In this document: positions 5,201 to 5,219 of the stretch, piece by piece
How positions within the stretch are numbered: the first letter of the stretch is position 1
How the letters are laid out: each line of letters begins with the position of its first letter
Source: an uncultured Oscillospiraceae bacterium
Lineage (GTDB): Bacteria > Bacillota_A > Clostridia > Oscillospirales > Oscillospiraceae
Length of the DNA: 5,219 nucleotides
Assembly (NCBI GenBank): GCA_900762245.1
Contig: CAAFFR010000167.1
Location: forward strand, 1 to 5,219
Direction: 5' to 3'
Program-made: the position numbers and the translations under genes
The notes under the pieces: model-generated
What the model was told of the DNA's origin: nothing
What the model saw: the letters and a program-made list of their open reading frames with translations, nothing else
The model's database searches: none

Positions 5201-5219
5201 TAGGGGAGGGGCTTGCCCC
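5201..5219. repeat. Edge-truncated GC-rich palindromic intergenic repeat (candidate)
   Basis: The last bases contain GGGGC-TT-GCCCC (5208-5219), preceded by TAGGGGA. If the next bases were TCCCC the palindrome would extend further. From memory, TAGGGG...GGGGCTTGCCCC elements are dispersed between genes in Oscillospiraceae and related Clostridia. Only half is visible. The rest of 5158-5219 holds no gene or clear signal that I can see. Confidence 0.4.

Overview
The window looks like DNA from a GC-rich anaerobic gut-type Firmicute (Oscillospiraceae/Clostridia-like). Three things suggest this: strong GGAGG/AAGGAG ribosome binding sites, a Gram-positive YknXYZ-type efflux operon, and a GC-rich intergenic repeat at the right edge of a kind I associate with those genomes. 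The assignment comes from composition and style only; no marker gene is present.

Layout: every real gene is on the minus strand, so transcription runs from high to low coordinates. At 5158-5219 there is a short non-coding stretch holding half of a G-rich palindromic repeat. Next come a strong intrinsic terminator for a gene beyond the right edge (5121-5157) and an AT-rich control region (about 5052-5120) with a 20-bp perfect inverted repeat over the best candidate -10 box. A tight four-gene operon follows: an HlyD/MacA-like adaptor (5037-3271), a MacB/LolD-type ATPase (3268-2597), a MacB/FtsX-type permease (2597-1407) and a second, paralogous adaptor (from 1402). Gaps are 2 nt, a 1-nt overlap (TAATG) and 4 nt, so translation is probably coupled. 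Together the genes should form a membrane ABC exporter in which the ATPase drives the permease and the adaptors sit on the extracytoplasmic face. The substrate cannot be read from the sequence.

The first adaptor reads as two successive lipoyl/barrel modules in one chain and ends in a Met/Gly-rich tail built from three 24-nt repeats. The second adaptor is clearly homologous to its first module.

The left 640 bases do not belong to this operon in any ordinary way. The second adaptor stops matching its paralog at about 632-640. Exactly there, in another frame and with lower GC, an internal piece of pyruvate:ferredoxin oxidoreductase begins (to about 118), without its own start and lacking the rest of the enzyme. 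This is followed at once by a normal-looking leader, RBS and the first about 14 codons of what looks like a malic enzyme (62 to about 21), which then also departs from its family. Two or three abrupt joins inside genes within 640 bases are best explained by a chimeric assembly or amplification artefact, though a true rearrangement cannot be excluded from sequence alone. The 115-687 and 590-1402 reading frames should not be treated as intact proteins.
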